DNA of 64,000 bases from Flavobacteriaceae bacterium UBA3591. Lineage in GTDB: Bacteria > Bacteroidota > Bacteroidia > Flavobacteriales > Flavobacteriaceae. Under the pieces are notes generated by a model. The model was not told the DNA's origin. It saw only the letters and a program-made list of their open reading frames with translations, and made no database searches. The stretch covers positions 389,746 through 453,745 of the forward strand of contig DFMO01000006.1 in the NCBI GenBank assembly GCA_002375695.1, read 5' to 3'. Made by a program: the position numbers and the translations under genes. Shown here piece by piece: positions 61,943-64,000 of this stretch (its first letter is position 1; the number at the start of each line of letters is the position of its first letter).

Positions 61943-62893
61943 TTATTTAAAAATTAAATAGTCAATCTTTTTAGGATCAAAAACAATATTCTGAATACCG
62001 TCGGGTGCTTTTTCTAAGCTCGGAAGCATAAAGTTATCGGTTTCATTTCGTTTGGCGTAGTCGCAAATAACTCTAAAATCGTCTTTAGAAATATCGGCAA
62101 ATTTGCTAATTGAAACATCGAAAAACACGGTAATTACTGGGGAAACCAATTTAATTTCTAAATTAGGAGGTAGATTTATTACTTCTACCGGAAGGGTAAA
62201 TTGACCTTGAGAAAATTCGGCAACTCCTAAATTTATTTCAACCTGTTTGGGTTTAAAATTGACTATTTCGTCGTTAGGACTCACTACTTTTAAGGTTTTA
62301 GTGAAATTAGCGTCAATATTATTGACCGAAAACGCTTCGGTACTAATAGATTTTAAATTTTGAAGTGTTCCAGATGGCCCAGAAACCATAATAGAATCTG
62401 GCGTTATTTCTAAACTATCAATAGGTTTAAACCCTTCTTTAAAAGAAATCTCTAACTGTGGAATTACGGGTACTTTCTTTAGTACAATTGGGTCTAATGC
62501 AACTTTTAAAGCTTCAACCGAAAGATTTTTAATACCCAAATTTGTATTGAAATTTGATGCCACCAAACGAGTCAATTCACTTTTAGAAATAGTAAAATAA
62601 GCATCCTCTTTATTGTAAAATTCGCCTACAGAGATATCAATTTTAGGTTTTTTAAATTTATAAAAAAGGATTTCAAATCCATTTGCTGTTAAATCGAAAG
62701 TAAGTTTATGCAAGTTATTTTCAGACAGCGCAGTGGTTTCGGGAATATTTTGATACCTAATTTTAGCCTCCATGGTTGTGGTAAATTCGCGACTAAACTT
62801 GGTAAGCACCCAAAAAATTGTAGCGATAAATATGAAAAATAAAAAACGCTTTATTTTCAAATTTTTATTCCCTTTTAAAATTCCTTTTGCCAT
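61943..62893 (-). CDS. YbbR-like domain protein
   Basis: 316 residues. A basic N-terminus and a single N-terminal membrane helix (about 13-33, FLFFIFIATIFWVLTKFS) are followed by repeated YbbR-like beta domains, for example IPETTALSENNLHKLTFDLT, LKKVPVIPQLEISFKEGFKP and VEINLGVAEFSQGQFTLPVE. In Firmicutes the YbbR protein CdaR regulates the diadenylate cyclase; here no cyclase gene is nearby, so the role is open. It lies 26 bp after the glycosyltransferase gene and 25 bp before coaE. Confidence 0.83.
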   Translation of the reverse strand: MAKGILKGNKNLKIKRFLFFIFIATIFWVLTKFSREFTTTMEAKIRYQNIPETTALSENNLHKLTFDLTANGFEILFYKFKKPKIDISVGEFYNKEDAYFTISKSELTRLVASNFNTNLGIKNLSVEALKVALDPIVLKKVPVIPQLEISFKEGFKPIDSLEITPDSIMVSGPSGTLQNLKSISTEAFSVNNIDANFTKTLKVVSPNDEIVNFKPKQVEINLGVAEFSQGQFTLPVEVINLPPNLEIKLVSPVITVFFDVSISKFADISKDDFRVICDYAKRNETDNFMLPSLEKAPDGIQNIVFDPKKIDYLIFK

Positions 62894-62919
62894 AGTCGCA
62901 ATCTTGATTGTCTTTAAAT

Positions 62920-63921
62920 TTACTTAAAAAATAAAAAGGGAAATTGTTTCTCTGCTTCTTTATTTAAAATTTTTATATAAAAAGTAGATTTTAAAAAAGA
63001 TAAACCATACCCGAAAAACTGAATAAATACTGCGATTATACTTAAAATACCCACATAAACACTTCTATTTTTTACTGAAGAATCTATTAAAATCAATAAA
63101 ATGTAAAATAGCACTGGTAGTAAAAACAACGGTGACCATACCAGCGACAAGACAAGTGAAATAATTACAAAACACACAAATAAAGTTGGAAACCAAAATG
63201 TAATTTTGGCCGCAGCAGGATGCCATTTATTTAAAATAGGACGAACTAAACCAAACTTTTTAACTTGAGTATAAAATTTTTGCCACGATATTCTGCGTTT
63301 ATGAAATACGTATGCATTGGGTATAAACACAGTATCAAATCCCGCTTTTAATATTCTTTGAGATAAATCTGGGTCTTCACCTGGATGTATTTTTGAAAAA
63401 CCTTCAGTTTTTTTAAAGGCTTCTTTTGAGATACCCATATTAAAACTTCTCGGTTCAAATTTATTCACGCTTGTTTTACTACCTCGAATTCCGCCAGTGG
63501 TTAAAAAAGCAGTCATAGCATAATTAATTGCTTTTTGCAATGACGTAAAACTAGTATGGGCTGCATCTGCTCCACCAAAACAATGGTAAAAGTTGGTTTT
63601 TAAGAAATTATCTACTGTTTTTAAATAATGCGGCGGCAGCAAACAATCTGAATCTAAAATTATAAAGTAATTACCCTTAGCTTTTTGCATACCAAAATTT
63701 CTTGAATCTCCTGGCCCCGAATTACTTTTATAGAAATATGAAATAGGTAGTTTAGAAGAAAATTGTTGCACGACATTTTCTGAAGTTTCAGAAGATCCAT
63801 CTTCAATAATTACAATTTCAAATTCGTCCTGAAACTCAAGATTAATAAAGCTTTCCAAAAGTTCCCTTATCTCTTGAGGACGGTTAAATACTGGAATAAT
63901 AAAGGAATAGTTTATCTGCAT
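62920..63921 (-). CDS. Family 2 glycosyltransferase with C-terminal membrane helices
   Basis: 333 residues. GT-A fold: NYSFIIPVFNRPQEIRELLES at the N-terminus, EIVIIEDGSSE, GDSRNFGMQKAKGNYFIILDSDC (DxD-like DSD) and the ED-like region GEDPDLSQRILKAGFD. The last ~110 residues hold two or three hydrophobic segments (WFPTLFVCFVIISLVLSLVW; LFLLPVLFYILLILI). Typical of membrane-anchored transferases for surface polysaccharides or glycolipids; the acceptor is unknown. It is first in the minus-strand run to coaE, close behind an off-window terminator. Confidence 0.9.
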   Translation of the reverse strand: MQINYSFIIPVFNRPQEIRELLESFINLEFQDEFEIVIIEDGSSETSENVVQQFSSKLPISYFYKSNSGPGDSRNFGMQKAKGNYFIILDSDCLLPPHYLKTVDNFLKTNFYHCFGGADAAHTSFTSLQKAINYAMTAFLTTGGIRGSKTSVNKFEPRSFNMGISKEAFKKTEGFSKIHPGEDPDLSQRILKAGFDTVFIPNAYVFHKRRISWQKFYTQVKKFGLVRPILNKWHPAAAKITFWFPTLFVCFVIISLVLSLVWSPLFLLPVLFYILLILIDSSVKNRSVYVGILSIIAVFIQFFGYGLSFLKSTFYIKILNKEAEKQFPFLFFK

Positions 63922-63940
63922 CGGGCAAAGTTAGTGAAAT

Positions 63941-63973
63941 AAAAAAAGCCACCTGCTTTCGCAGATGGCTTTT
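63941..63973. terminator. Terminator upstream of the glycosyltransferase gene
   Basis: AAAAGCCAcCTGC and GCAGaTGGCTTTT form a 12-bp stem with one mismatch pair and loop TTTC. Flanking A and T runs make it bidirectional. It most likely ends a minus-strand gene that lies mostly beyond base 64000; the last 27 bases are too short to identify it. Confidence 0.8.
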
Positions 63974-64000
63974 AAATAATTTGGTAAATTTTAGTTTTTC

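Overview
This is a 64 kb chromosomal window from a low-GC member of the Bacteroidota, almost certainly family Flavobacteriaceae. The evidence is a GldI-type gliding-motility lipoprotein, a cargo protein with a type IX secretion (T9SS) C-terminal tail, many short-signal lipoproteins, -33/-7 promoters of the TTG-N19-TAnnTTTG type, no evident Shine-Dalgarno sequences, and several TTG start codons. The gene content is mostly core and housekeeping. I see no insertion sequence, prophage, CRISPR array, tRNA, rRNA operon, defence island or biosynthetic cluster.

Layout. 1-3.3 kb: minus-strand operon udk, FtsB/DivIC-like, mutA, mutB (mutB runs off the left edge). 3.5-4.1 kb: a WbqC-like protein. 4.1-10.4 kb: minus-strand run of a TPR membrane protein, ribH, a small membrane protein, mutL, two rhomboid proteases and an EEP-family hydrolase. 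10.7-12.6 kb: recF, a lipoprotein and a DUF721 (DciA-like) protein. 12.6-16 kb: ndk facing away from nrnA, gldI and a cyclophilin-FKBP isomerase. 16-25.7 kb: pepD, a DUF3810 membrane protein, a lipoprotein, an rRNA/tRNA 2'-O-methyltransferase, a Ste24-like protease, an MFS transporter and pheT. 25.7-31.7 kb: a fasciclin protein, a two-TM protein with two DUF2007 proteins, an ABC-F ATPase, a thioredoxin-fold lipoprotein and a transaldolase-like aldolase. 31.8-34.3 kb: a decaying T9SS cargo locus (one in-frame stop, one frameshift), an SDR oxidoreductase and the 4.5S/SRP RNA gene. 34.3-43 kb: glutaminyl cyclase, a beta-helix lipoprotein, a lipocalin-like lipoprotein, guanine deaminase, an acetyltransferase, glyA, fumarylacetoacetase and two lipoproteins. 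43-47.3 kb: ytxJ and clpB, divergent around a striking nested palindrome, then csbD and a histidine phosphatase. 47.4-58.9 kb: smpB, a DUF5686 outer-membrane protein, an acetyltransferase, pcm, and a long plus-strand run (Gfo/Idh oxidoreductase, 3-hydroxyacyl-CoA dehydrogenase, DUF1015, YggS, an exonuclease/GIY-YIG fusion, a K+ channel, miaA). 59-64 kb: a minus-strand two-component system, coaE, a YbbR-like protein and a glycosyltransferase.

How the genes work together. Themes are translation and RNA maintenance (pheT, miaA, smpB, SRP RNA, ABC-F, TrmH-like, nrnA), replication and repair (recF, DUF721, mutL, exonuclease-GIY-YIG), one-carbon and amino-acid metabolism (glyA, fahA, pepD, mutAB), stress and protein quality (clpB, csbD, ytxJ, pcm, rhomboids) and envelope lipoproteins. 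I did not find a clear, wholly new multi-gene system. The best leads are the palindrome cluster between ytxJ and clpB, the broken T9SS locus, and enzymes with altered active-site motifs (MutL, ABC-F).
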